From Enoplolaimus lenunculus (taxonomy: Eukaryota > Nematoda > Enoplea > Enoplida > Thoracostomopsidae): a stretch of DNA of 64,000 nt. This document shows, piece by piece, positions 47,101 through 57,053 of the stretch; position 1 is the stretch's first letter; each line of letters starts with the position of its first letter. The notes under the pieces are model-generated. The model searched no databases. It saw nothing but the letters and a program-made list of their open reading frames with translations, and was not told where the DNA came from. The DNA lies in NCBI GenBank assembly GCA_030248215.1, contig JASANG010003810.1, positions 248,001 to 312,000 of the forward strand, in the 5' to 3' direction. The translations under genes and the position numbers were made by a program.

Positions 47101-50100
47101 ATGCCGGAACCGGAATTCCGGTTGCACCCTGATACGTATGTATATAAGCAATCTACGATAATTCATCGGCCGACAACCTGTCGTCCAACAGTGTCCTAAA
47201 GCCTATGAATAAACATAAACATTATCCTGCGTCTAAGACTACGCGCCTAAACATAAATGATGGGTAACCAATTGTCGAGTCAACGGAATTTGCGATTACT
47301 CGTTGTCGGGCACCGACGAATTGTCGTCATTTAAATAGAAAAACTCATTCTGGATGCAAATTTCTACTGGAAGTTAAGTTGGAACAGCTTGCTCTTGTCA
47401 TTACGTAAGCGTTTCGTATTCGACGTATATAATCGCGGTACGTACCCTATTGAAAATGCCAAAATCCTTAAACAAATGCTGTAGCTGAGCTGGGAAAAGT
47501 ACATATGATAAATTATAGAGTATGACACAAATTGAAAATTTTGACAGTACACGCTCAGACAATTTTAGAACAATAAGTTAATATGTCAATTTTTCTTAAA
47601 TTTTCGAATGAACAATATTTTCAATACCGAAAATATCGGAAAATTCTGGTGAAAAAAGCCGGATTCATTACCGAAACCCGATAGTATAAAATACCGGTGA
47701 AATAACCTTAGTTGAATATACGTATTTACTTAATCTGATGTATTTTAGATTTTCATAATCCACAAAACGCAATCTACCTTCTATGGTTTATTTTCGGTAA
47801 TTGTCAAGGTTTATATTCAGGGTGCAACCGGAATTACAATTTAAAGGAACCGGAACCGGAATTTGAAAATTTTACCCGAACCGGAACCGGAAAGTGAAAA
47901 ATGCATTTCACCAAAAATTTCATTTTAATCTTATTTTTTGCTCTATTATTTGTGAAATAACCTTAGTCGAACATAGATAGGTACGTATTTATTTTATTTG
48001 TTGTATTTTAGATTTTTATCATCGACTGAAGTGAAATCCACCATCAATGGCTTATATCCGGAGTACAAGTGGCTTTCAAAACAGATTCTTAAAAATTAGC
48101 AAAGTTAAGAAAACGGCCAAATTATAACACCGGAATTTTTAAAATGCCGTAACCGGAATTCCGGTTGCACCCTGGTACTATACTAATGAAATCTACTTAA
48201 TTTTTATCATTTTTTAGTAAAACGTTTAATTTTCACCGACTAAAATATACTACCGCAGTTTTTAATTTCGATAAAAATTTACCGGCGCCGGAAGAGGAAA
48301 AACCCCCGCAACCGGGATTCCGGTTACACCCTCAGATATATGTATGTATAAAAATATATATGTGTGTGTGCATTGTAGGTTTTACCAATTATACCCGTTC
48401 CCTTATAATACAGATCCTTTAGTAACCCCAACAATACATATATGTTAATAATTACAGCTCTGCCTTAAAAATCCAACCAGAGTTCGGCTTGTGTTCTAAT
48501 TAGCCCAACTTACAAACATTTACACAAACAACATTAATATTTCCGGCTATAGACGCAACAAAAATCCGTAATATCCGCTTGCAATAGCTGACGATCGAAT
48601 AAAAACTCTGTTGCATATTCAAGGAAATTAAACGCCATATTATTTCCGGTTACATCGCTCGTTATAAACACCGAGAATAACTATCAAAAAATAATCATAC
48701 ACAACGACGGCTGTAAGGAGGAGACGAGGAAATATCCCGTCTAAAATTGCAACAATGAAATTAAAAAAAATAACCGCTAATACCGCAGAATGGCCAAAAT
48801 ACCGGCTGAACTTAAGCATACGCTCAGAATAGCAACAAAAAAATATGAAAACAACAAAGACGTCGCGACCGGAAACGGATATTAGTGAAAAATAACTGTT
48901 ATTAAAAATTCAATTTTTAGCACAATTTCACTTTAAATATTGCCACCATATTACGGCCTTTTCATTAGCGCCGGCGTTAGGATATTCGGCCGTTCCAAAC
49001 AGGTCCAAGGGCCAAGAGACCTTCAATTAACTGTTTCACAGCTCAGTAACTTCGTGGTCTGCGAAAAAAAAATCAGTTTGTTATGATGGGCCCCTCAAGA
49101 CCAAGGGTCGACCCCCACTTGGGAGATTCTGGGGGCGCGATTACGCCGGCACTCCTTTTCATCGTTCACAATAAAATTTAAAACACAATACTTTTTGATA
49201 CGTATTTAAATTTAACTGCAAAAACTGTTATTATATAAAAAAAGCATCTGTCTCACCATTGACATGTTTAACTAAATAAAATTCTTCAAAACAAAGTATT
49301 AACAAACTTAAACGTTGCCTTTTCAGACACTAAACTAATAGCTATGTAAATACCGGAACAAACAAAATAAAGCGAAAAATACCACCATATTTTAAAGCGA
49401 AGCCGACTTGCTAAGATACCGGATTTTCATTCCCGAATTCCGATTGCAATATTACAACAGCATCACGTTCCCATGTTTTGACCAGTGACCAGACACACGC
49501 CACTCCGGAATTTCTGATATCCAGCACCGCAGTTAACTACATGCATACATAAATACATATTATTCATACAGTATTTACACACATCTATATATCTATATAT
49601 ATCTATATATCTATCTATCTATATATAACAAGGGTGCAACCGGAATTCCGGTTCCGGCATTTTTTCACCTTAAGGTTCTGGTTCCGGTAATATTTTACCG
49701 GATTTAAAAATTCCCGTGTTATAATTTGGCCGTTTTCTTATCTTTGCTAATTTTTACAAATCTCTTTTGAAAGCCACTTGTACTCCGAATATATATAAGC
49801 CATTGATGGTGGATTTCACTTCAGTCGATGATGAAAATCTAAAATACAACAAATAAAATAAATACCTATGTTCGACTAAGGTTATTTCACAAATAATAGA
49901 GCAAAAAATAAGATTAAAATGAAATTTTTGGTGAAATGCATTTTTCACTTTCCGGTTCCGGTAAAATTTTTAAATTCCGGTTCCGGTAAATTGTAATTCC
50001 CGTTGTACCCTGATCCAGATATATATACATATATATACGTATATATATATCAGGCTGCAACCGGAATTCCGGTTCCGGTTGCGGCATTTTTTCACATTCC

Positions 50101-50949
50101 GGTTCCGGTAAATTTTTACTGGATTTAAAAATTTTGGTGTTATAATTTGGCCGTTTTCTTAACTTTGCTAATTTTTAAGAATCTGTTTTGAAAGCCACTT
50201 GTACTCCGAATATAAGCCATTGATGGTGGATTTCACTTCAGTCGACGACGAAAATCTAAAATACAACAAATAAAATAAATACCTATGTTCGACTAAGGTT
50301 GTTTCACAAATAATAGAGCAATAAAATAAGATTAAAATGAAATTTTTGGTGAAATGCATTTTTCACTTTCCGGTTCCGGTAATATTTTCAAATTCCGGTT
50401 CCGGTAAATTGTAATTCCGGTTGCACCCTGATCCAGAGATATATACGTATATAAATATGTATATATTATATATATATATAACATATACATTACACGTAAA
50501 AATTCACAAATTTCCCTCAAACACCGACCCTGACTCAAAAACAACACGCACCAAAAACGAAACACTTCACTAAACCAAATACATACGCACTTTACATAAT
50601 CGCGCAACACAGCGATAACCAGAAACAACAAACAGACAAACCGAACAAACAATATATACTTACGTACGTATACAGCAAAACACAACTCTATGAACCCGAC
50701 AACGAAACCTTTAATCAGAATAGTCAATTTTCTTCAACCTTCACAACAATCTGATCACTACTCTAAACTACACAGTCGAGACCTAATTATCAATCTATGC
50801 AGCGTTACAAACGCCTAAAAGCTGAACAACCATCTCAGCGGCGGCGGCAATCAGCAGCCATAACAAAATCTCAAACACACTCACCTGCGGTTGACAGCAA
50901 AACCGTTTGCGATACGCTCTTTCTTGCATAAATGCTTCACATACAGTTG

Positions 50950-50991
<42 letters not shown>

Positions 50992-53900
50992 ATATTATTA
51001 TTATTACTACTACTATTATTATTATTAATCTGTTATGTTAAGATTTAGCCAAGATTTCAGTTGCTAAACAAGCCACACAGCCGTGTCGAGATAGACGCTC
51101 ATGATCAGAAATGCATACAACTAAAATTTTCTGCTACATATCAGGTACCAAAAGACACTCACATACACGTATTATAGCTTATTGCACAGTGATGTGCGTA
51201 TGTATATATCAGGGTGGACCGCTTACCGAAAATACCGAAGCCGGCGGAGGTCGATATTTTGCCGGAACCAGATATCCGGTCGGCCCCAAAATTATGTACT
51301 CATGGGTGTAGCCAAAATTCAAAAATGGATGAATAAGTTCCATAAAATCTTCGAGGGCTGTTTTTTTGCGTTGAAGACTGAAACCATGACTAAAAACTCT
51401 AGTACAAAAATCCCAAACGGGTTTAACACCTAAAATCCCCCTGACTGCGCTACGTTTTATACATAACACGTGTATATATGTATATCCGTACGTATATATA
51501 CATACTTTTGATAAATAACATAACTTACATGCTTGTATATATTTTGCAGATATAAATTGTATCATATCATGGTACATAAGAACGCATACAAAGGGGTGAC
51601 AGCAATTCTAATAAGTCTTCGAATAAATTTAACCTGTCGGGTGTTAATTTTAGAATGGAAAAAAACCATTTACATGAGGGTATACTCTCCCGAATTTCAA
51701 TCAAGGATACGCCTTTACTAAATGTGTTGCATAAAAATCATAAACGCAACGTGTAACGTTCGTTACTTTTCTAACTTTGAAGCACATACTTTCGGCCGGC
51801 CACATAGCAACGATATCATTTCACGTACTAATCAATAATAAAAGCATTCAATTCACACATATAGACGTGCAAATTCAATAGGTTAGCTTAACCGCAAACA
51901 GATATTTTGATAAGCCTATATAGCACCTGTCACAAGTTATGGTTACGCCATACCCGACGCGCGTCGTGTGGTCAAAAACGAATTTTCACGAAACGCACAG
52001 TGCCGCTCGTCACCAGATCCCGCCGCGTGGTCCATCTAAAATTCGGCGCCACACGTCGGCGAACGGCGCCGTGTGGCATAAAATTGTACAGCGAAACCTT
52101 TAAGTCATACAAAATATACATAACCCCTAATAAATAAACAAACGATGCCTCTGTCCCCTGGCTGGACATGCACCTTTCGGCAAACCATTCAAAAAGCAAC
52201 CGAAACTAAGAAGCTCAGCTGTTGACCAATCGAACATGGATCCGGACAGTCCCATATACCCGAAATTCTACTGAGACCTAAACTGTGACTGCACACAAGT
52301 GTGCGTCGCTATCTTTCTATTCGTACTCCAAGCAACAAGCACTTATTTATTGTAACTCTGGGTGTCCGTAATATATAATTATTTATTATGCTACATTGTG
52401 ATGCGTTAAAATCCTACAAACGATAGCACTGCAATCTCAATACTACTTTTTGTCGCATCTGTATCTGCTAAATTAATTGACTCATCAACCTTTGACGCAT
52501 GCTACTAGGAGAAGGCGTCGTGAATAAAACTTAATAAAATCCCAAGTTAACGGCATGGCCACAGCATGTACAAGGAAACATGAACAATACAAAACAAACA
52601 AGTAGAATAAGTTTTCCTTGTCTGGCTGCCTTACAGACATCACTTAGCCACGTCAACTGAAAAAATAATTACAGCTAAAAGATGTACAGATAAAAGATGT
52701 CTCAAGCTTAAGATTAACTTCCGAAGGTCATACCTAACAAACAAAAAACTAATACACAAACACACCAACAGACAAACAAACACACAAACGAAACAACTAC
52801 ACAACGCAACAAACACAGCCTGGATGATACAAAACGAGATAATCAACTTACTGTTTCTTTGGCTTCTCAGCAAAGGACTCGGCGATGAAAGTTTTGAGCT
52901 CGTAGTCAACACCGCACGGCTGCAACAAAAACAAAGAAATGTTATTTAACATTTTAAATTTTTCCGCTAGTCTACCTTTTTCCCAATGTATCTCGGTCAA
53001 ACTATCACCTCGGCAAACCTACAGTGGTCTACGGTTTTGCAAAAAAGTAAATTGTAAATTTAGACAGAACGCGCCACTACAGCATTCTGAAATGATACAA
53101 AACCAAACGCTTTTAGCCGACTTCAAAAAGAGTCCGTTTGACAAAAAATATGCTGACTGAGCAAAAGAAAGTTCAATAAATACTTAACGAAACACGAAAT
53201 AAACACAACTATGGGACAACAATACCACATAAAACTTTTTACCGTCTGCAGAGGTCATTTTCAATGTCACAGGAGGATTTTACCGTAAAAGTGCATACTT
53301 ACTTACTAGCGTATTTTCAATAACCCCACCCACAATATGTTGCACCGCGAAAATATAGCATTGTAAGAAAAAAATACGAGATTAATTTGAAATTAACAAC
53401 GTGTAAGAATACTTTTAAAGTTTTATGGCATTATTGACAAAACTGTTACCAAAAGGCTTAACAATACGATCAATATACAAACAAGAAACCACAGCGTTAT
53501 AATCACAGAGGTGCGCTTACCCGTACCTTCCCCGAATCATTCGGTGCTGGTTGAAGGGTAATTGAAGCGGCTGAGTACGGAGGTATCCAAAATAAAAATA
53601 GCCACTTCAAAGTTAACGCAATGCCAAACAAAATGTTCACACAGTAAAAGCAAGCATGCTGATACGAATACAAACATTACACAATTCAATTTTTAATTAA
53701 AATTTCGTTATTTTAATAAGTTGAGTAATAAGCATGCTGCCAGACTTAAAACTTCGTCTATGCTCACGCTTAACTAAAACAACAAATATTCTAACTAAAC
53801 AAACGGAACAAAGTTGGTACGTACCTGAAACCAAAAGGGATACGCGTTTGCGCCCAGCTTCTTTTTCAGTCTTTCCTGCAAACGAGTCAGCGGTCGTTGT

Positions 53901-55191
53901 TCGCTTGAAACAGGCGGATACACCTGAAACCATTATGTACTAAGATGATTAATTATAAATCACAATTGAAAACCAGTCGAAAATTCAAAGAAACTTGATT
54001 AACAGTTGAAAAATTGAGTGTTAAAACTTCAACTTTTAAATTCTATGGTTTTTTTCTTTCTTTTATAAATGTTGCGCGCTAAGACGTATTTCGGAGTGTA
54101 AGCTTACCGGTAACAATGCAAACATAAGGATAAATACTGCAGCAGCCAAATAAAAAGCAGAACATCTACAAAAACAATACCAAATGTAGCAATGAAAATT
54201 TTAACACATGTTACGCTGTCTAAAACTGCGCTATATTAACTATATAAATACTAAACAAACCTGCATGTGGAAAGTGAGCAAATCCTTTCGGAAAGTAAGG
54301 CCAAGAACATCCAAATCTTCTCTGCCGTAGCGAAAAGCGGCCACCAAATGTGCAAATATTTTGCTGCCTTCAGGCAGCCCGTCTGACTCTATCAACACCA
54401 TGCCGTCTGGAAATAATTAGCACTGCAACACAATCTAAATATATTGAAAACTGGAACGTTTCGTGGTAACTTCGCACTCGGAAATAAACAACCGATATTT
54501 TAATTTCTTAAAAGTAAAAACCCTACAAAGCTTCCAAGAAACGCTGGTATAGCGCTTTCAAAACTTAAACTCTTACTGCGCCCTGAAAAACCAACCAATT
54601 AAGTCCACATGGTCCAAATGATCGATGAAATCTCTCTTTCCGAGATACGTTGTAATCTGAAATCAATTTACGTCATAATAAGATGAAGTTTTCGCACATT
54701 TGCCAGCATAGAATACACATCGAAGTCTTATATACGCTGATGCGCATGTATGCCTCACAAATAAAGTACTGAACGGAAATCCTCTTAATTTACCAAGATC
54801 GCCTTATAACTACGTTAAACTGCTACAAAAACCAAGATCAAACACAACGTTAAGTAAAGGCAGAATTATTAGATTTTCTACCTACCTTTGAATTGGGACT
54901 TGTTTTCTTGAACACCCTGAAAAACCAAAAAACAGCTACATAGCTAAAACAATTATAAGTTGTCTTACTTGATAATAAGTTACGCTATAAGCTTATCTTT
55001 ATAATAACTTCCAAAATAGTCAAAGTACTATATTATTTCTGATTGCGCTACCGTTTTGTCAGTGAACTCAGCACTATAAACCTAGTTGCTGTGCATGTAA
55101 AACATTTAGGCACACGTTCTACATATATTAAAAACAGGCATTTATACCTCGTTCCGGAGACTTTCTCATTTTGTTCATCTGCTGAAGTCAT
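38069..55191 (-). CDS. ARRB: Beta-arrestin-type arrestin, complete, 14 coding exons
   Basis: Scaffold that binds phosphorylated G-protein-coupled receptors, blocks G-protein coupling and links them to clathrin and AP2. Fourteen exons join in frame to 1,344 coding bases, about 447 residues (human beta-arrestin-1 is 418). N domain: [10 protein letters not shown] (16-25), [12 protein letters not shown], the finger loop [15 protein letters not shown] (73-87) and [16 protein letters not shown] domain: [19 protein letters not shown] (218-236) and [20 protein letters not shown]. Tail: clathrin box LIQLD (409-413) and AP2 motif [13 protein letters not shown] (426-438), which separate it from visual arrestins. 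The extra length is a Gly/Ser/Asn-rich piece before LIQLD. One join (exon 6 acceptor) is uncertain. The gene spans 17 kb, mostly because of one repeat-filled 10.5-kb intron. Confidence 0.97.
38722..38925 (-). CDS. ARRB: Arrestin exon 13 (clathrin box)
   Basis: Residues 347-414, [20 protein letters not shown], a Gly/Ser/Asn-rich stretch, then [10 protein letters not shown] with the clathrin box LIQLD. Confidence 0.97.
39160..39202 (+). repeat. 20-bp direct duplication in an arrestin intron
   Basis: ACTACCGCTTAACTATTGTA twice in a row. Confidence 0.85.
39582..39671 (-). CDS. ARRB: Arrestin exon 12
   Basis: Residues 317-346, [20 protein letters not shown] then LTISGALA. Acceptor TTTTAG, donor GTAAGT. 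Confidence 0.96.
39890..40033 (-). CDS. ARRB: Arrestin exon 11
   Basis: Residues 269-316, [20 protein letters not shown] then [20 protein letters not shown] and LASST. The lariat-loop region of the family. Confidence 0.97.
40269..40341 (-). CDS. ARRB: Arrestin exon 10
   Basis: Residues 245-268, [20 protein letters not shown] and KFES. Matches human [20 protein letters not shown]. Confidence 0.96.
40422..40570 (+). mobile_element. CCTAAG/TTAGGC-type MITE in an arrestin intron
   Basis: GCTTAGGCTTAGGCTTAGGA twice over, right end CCCCTGTTATTTACATTGGC. Left end degraded. Confidence 0.55.
40702..40786 (-). CDS. ARRB: Arrestin exon 9
   Basis: Residues 217-244, [20 protein letters not shown] and SVKKIRVA. 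Phase 1 end. Confidence 0.96.
41152..42025 (+). repeat. 29-bp minisatellite, about 30 copies, arrestin intron 8
   Basis: Unit AGATCAGAGACTTCAACGCT plus CGGATCTCC, with AAGCT/AACGCT variants and a disordered patch near 41245-41300. Because 29 is not a multiple of three and the unit lacks stops, it gives a spurious long open frame that repeats every 87 bases. Confidence 0.95.
42228..42366 (-). CDS. ARRB: Arrestin exon 8
   Basis: Residues 170-216, [14 protein letters not shown] (human NSVRLVIRKVQYAP, the polar-core Arg region), then [17 protein letters not shown]. Acceptor GTTTCAG, donor GTTGGT. Confidence 0.95.
42704..42773. repeat. 70-base near-perfect palindrome
   Basis: AGTTACATAGTTTTTTACTC at one end and its near inverse AAAAAAACTATGTAACT at the other, meeting at TTAACATAATATGTTAA. 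Would fold into a hairpin of about 33 pairs with few mismatches. Confidence 0.85.
42775..43136. mobile_element. CGGAAT-type repeat (hAT-like relative)
   Basis: CCGGAATCGGAACAGC at the left and CGGAATTCCGATTGCACCTTG at the right, about 360 bases. The TTGCACC(C)TG-like end resembles the CCGGAA family but the internal words differ. Confidence 0.45.
43225..43278 (+). repeat. 18-bp minisatellite, three units
   Basis: TGA(C/G)TCAAATAATTTA(G/T)C three times in tandem. Confidence 0.85.
43677..43764. mobile_element. Short hAT-like CCGGAA element
   Basis: GGATGCAACCGGATATTACA at the left and CCGGTTGCATCCTG at the right with only about 60 bases between: an internally deleted copy of the family. Confidence 0.6.
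43967..44308. mobile_element. CAGGG-ended MITE with GAGTCTGAAACC units
   Basis: Left CAGGGATGAGC, right TTTGCAACCCTG, with direct GAGTCTGA(A/C)ACC words inside the left end and ACCGAATCCGAA words inside the right end. No matching target duplication found. Confidence 0.5.
45517..45897. mobile_element. MITE with CGTAGCCCAA terminal inverted repeats
   Basis: Left GTCGTAGCCCAACC, right TTGGGCTACGAC, and repeated GGGCTAGCCC/AATTCCG words on both sides of a plain middle. Confidence 0.65.
45957..46272. mobile_element. GCCGAT-type MITE, copy 1
   Basis: GTGCCGATTAATCGGCATCGG at the left and GGCATCGGCAAAAATTTTGG to ATCGGCAC at the right. A second copy is at 55403-55735. Confidence 0.5.
46746..47131 (+). 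mobile_element. hAT-like MITE (CCGGAA family), best-preserved copy in the arrestin intron
   Basis: CAGGGTGCAACCGGAATTAC to CCGGAATTCCGGTTGCACCCTG region, 386 bases, with a perfect 8-bp duplication ATACGTAT (46738-46745, 47132-47139). Carries the TTGTATTTTAG site and the peptide-coding stretch ending SKEILKN and stop. Confidence 0.85.
47600..47805. mobile_element. Diverged relative of the CCGGAA element
   Basis: ACCGAAAATATCGG words, then GTGAAATAACCTTAGTTGAA and TGTATTTTAGATTTTCATAA as in the intact copies. Ends unclear. Directly precedes 47818-48174. Confidence 0.4.
47818..48174 (+). mobile_element. hAT-like MITE (CCGGAA family), copy with an internal deletion
   Basis: CAGGGTGCAACCGG to CCGGTTGCACCCTG; lacks about 30 bases of the right subterminal CCGGAA run. 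No clear target duplication. Confidence 0.75.
49629..50012 (-). mobile_element. hAT-like MITE (CCGGAA family)
   Basis: AGGGTGCAACCGGAATTCCGG to GTTGTACCCTG, followed by ATCCAGATATATA. Neighbour of 50051-50430 with the same downstream flank. Confidence 0.75.
50051..50430 (-). mobile_element. hAT-like MITE (CCGGAA family)
   Basis: CAGGCTGCAACCGGAATTCC to CCGGTTGCACCCTG, followed by ATCCAGAGATATA. The shared ATCCAGA flank with the previous copy suggests local duplication rather than two insertions. Confidence 0.75.
50951..51028 (+). repeat. ATT microsatellite
   Basis: About 25 ATT/ACT triplets in two runs. Confidence 0.95.
52852..52919 (-). CDS. ARRB: Arrestin exon 7
   Basis: Residues 148-169, [20 protein letters not shown] and KK, before donor GTAAGT of the 10.5-kb intron. 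Matches human ACGVDYEVKAFCAENLEEK. Confidence 0.96.
53527..53586 (-). CDS. ARRB: Arrestin exon 6 (uncertain ends)
   Basis: Residues 128-147, [20 protein letters not shown], by homology. The base pair before ATA is GG, not AG; the nearest AG acceptor (53605-53606) would add an in-frame WLFLFW. Donor could be at GTACGG (53526) or six bases on at GTAAGC (53520), adding VR. Confidence 0.75.
53825..53923 (-). CDS. ARRB: Arrestin exon 5
   Basis: Residues 95-127, [20 protein letters not shown] to ANAYPFWFQ. Phase 0 at both ends; donor GTACGT. Confidence 0.96.
54261..54406 (-). CDS. ARRB: Arrestin exon 4 (finger loop)
   Basis: Residues 46-94, [14 protein letters not shown] to LLTFHMQ, including [19 protein letters not shown], the receptor-sensing finger loop. 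Confidence 0.97.
54596..54656 (-). CDS. ARRB: Arrestin exon 3
   Basis: Residues 26-45, [20 protein letters not shown]. Acceptor GATTTCAG, donor GTTGGT, phase 1. Confidence 0.95.
54886..54916 (-). CDS. ARRB: Arrestin exon 2 (31-base microexon)
   Basis: Residues 15-25, [11 protein letters not shown], the conserved first strand. Acceptor TTTTTCAG, donor GTAGGT. Confidence 0.92.
55148..55191 (-). CDS. ARRB: Arrestin exon 1 (start codon)
   Basis: Residues 1-14, [14 protein letters not shown], plus two bases of an Arg codon. ATG at 55191-55189; donor GTATAA. The only ATG in frame with [10 protein letters not shown]. Confidence 0.85.
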
Positions 55192-55402
55192 AGCCGCTTA
55201 TTATTTCACAACCAAAAAATGATAGACACAAGTCGCTTTGATGTTTAGATTGTTTCAGCCTAGAATCAGCTAAAACACCGGAATAACAATGAATACGTTC
55301 AAGCTACACATACGTATATATGCATATATCTCATTAGTGTACATTTAATCCAGCCATCCATGTGATATCATACAGGATATTAGTGATGCGACAATACCAA
55401 AA

Positions 55403-55735
55403 CTTTTGCCGATGCCGATACCGATTCTTATTCTGAAATTTCGCCGATGTAGATAACGATGCCAATTTTAAAATATTACTAGATCACTTCATTATAGGTC
55501 CAAACACTTAAACCTTGACTACCATAAACGGTTACTATTTTATGTTAAAGGGACATTTCAGTTAATTTTCTCAAACACAAACGCAAGAGACATAACAGCT
55601 TCCTGAACAGATTATATGAACCAATAGGTGAAATTGATAGCATTCCATCTCACTGCTAAGTGCGAAAAGCATCGGCAAAAAATAGTATTTTTTTACAATG
55701 CCGATGCCGATACGCAAGAAAAGGATCGATATTAC
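55403..55735. mobile_element. GCCGAT-type MITE, copy 2
   Basis: TTGCCGATGCCGATACCGAT at the left, GCATCGGC and ATGCCGATGCCGATACGC at the right. Same word repeats as 45957-46272. Confidence 0.45.
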
Positions 55736-56761
55736 AGATTCAAATTAATCAGCATATCCCCATACTCCTGAAATTTGGTTCCACAAATATTAGTGTTGCG
55801 ATTCAGAGCTATATATTATACATACGTAATGATGTGGCCGAACATGGTCAAAACAAATATATTATATCAACTAGTAAAATCAGTAGAAACACTGTAAATA
55901 TATACTTCATCACAACAGATGTTTACACCGTAAAACATTTGTTAGAAACTAAAAATAGCCCTGCGATAGCAATCTTGTTAACGCTGCCGAACCTATGCCA
56001 TGAAAGCCCCAGAACTTACTTGTTGCCAATAGTTAACAAGCTATTTAAGGCAAGTAAATGAACGTTTCGCAACCGCGACTGTTATGTCATGTTACGGTTA
56101 TCGGTTGGACTTAAATACAGGCATATATATTTACTGCGACGCTTTTTCAAGTTCTGCAGACAAATATCAGAATATACACTCAATGGCTGCAGGTTCAGAA
56201 ACAATGTGCCTAACGAATCACTTTGCAACATATTACTCATATATTCAAACCTGCATCAAAGCAAGAAACCATTCTGCAAAATATTCGTCACGTGACTACT
56301 AAACATTAAAACCAGAAAATCAATCATAGTGCTCACAAGAAAAACACAAATGCCATAACAACTAAGTATGTATCACATTATTACGCCGAGCAGTAATCGT
56401 AACACTTAGACATAGTCTTCCTCACATCAGTATAATAGTTTTTTCTAGCTTTGTAGCTGCACCTTTGTACATTATTTGTGCTAAAAACAGAGTGTTTCTT
56501 ACATTAGCAGGTTCCAAATTGTTATAGTTTTTTCAAACTTTGTAGCTTAACTAGTTATGTACTTCGTTATACTTGTGACATGCGGATGCATAGAGACAAC
56601 TAATAACCTCACACTGATGCTGCACATCGGTAAAAATCACTGCTGCAAATGTAGTGATTTCAAATGCAGCAGCAATAAAAACACGGAAGAACCAAGATGC
56701 GTGCGTATAATGTTGAGGTTCTTATAAGGCATAAAAATAGAAAAACTCAGAAGTTGATTGT

Positions 56762-56835
56762 GAGGCAGCGTGACTCAGTGGGTAGCGCGCTAGACTGATA
56801 ATCTGTCGACCGAGTTCGTAGCCTCCTGGGAGCGT
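56762..56835 (+). mobile_element. tRNA-like sequence (Ile-like loop), probably a SINE head
   Basis: GTGACTCAGTGGGTAGCGCG is a good A box; the loop CTGATAA has GAT at the anticodon place; GAGTTCGTAGCC is a poor B box. The acceptor ends do not pair well, so a working tRNA is unlikely. Confidence 0.45.
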
Positions 56836-56980
56836 CCCTCATTTTCAGCTGTTAACTCAGAACTAAAAACCGTCGTACCCAAACCTACCCAAGTTATTGT
56901 CGGTATATGTGCACGTAAGTGTGTGTAAAGCAAATGTTGCCATGCCTGTGCACATATACCGGTATAAGAAGTTGTTGCAA

Positions 56981-57053
56981 TGGCCGCGTGGTGTAGTGGT
57001 TGCATGCTTGGCTCGAGCGCAAGAGGGCCGAGGTTCGATTCCCGGCGTGGTCA
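56981..57053 (+). mobile_element. tRNA-like sequence with paired acceptor ends, tRNA pseudogene or SINE head
   Basis: TGGCCGC at the start pairs with GTGGTCA at the end (two G-T pairs); A box GTGGTGTAGTGG, B box GGTTCGATTCCC. The anticodon stem is CTTG/CAAG around a nine-base loop with CGA, and the T stem is imperfect. Either a decayed tRNA or a SINE head; the 73-base length fits a tRNA. Confidence 0.45.

Larger units (their letters stand above)
42367..52851 (-). other. 10.5-kb arrestin intron 7 filled with transposon copies
   Basis: Lies between exons 7 and 8 of arrestin. Contains at least six hAT-like CCGGAA elements, GCCGAT- and CAGGG-type repeats, a CGTAGCCCAA MITE, a 70-base hairpin, and AT, ATT and TAAA microsatellites. 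No additional arrestin exon or other gene was recognised on either strand. Confidence 0.75.

Noticed and set aside
49754-50359. Short paralogous minus-strand proteins starting [11 protein letters not shown]
   Set aside because: They are frames inside hAT-like MITE copies; only the part after the TTTTAG site shows conservation.
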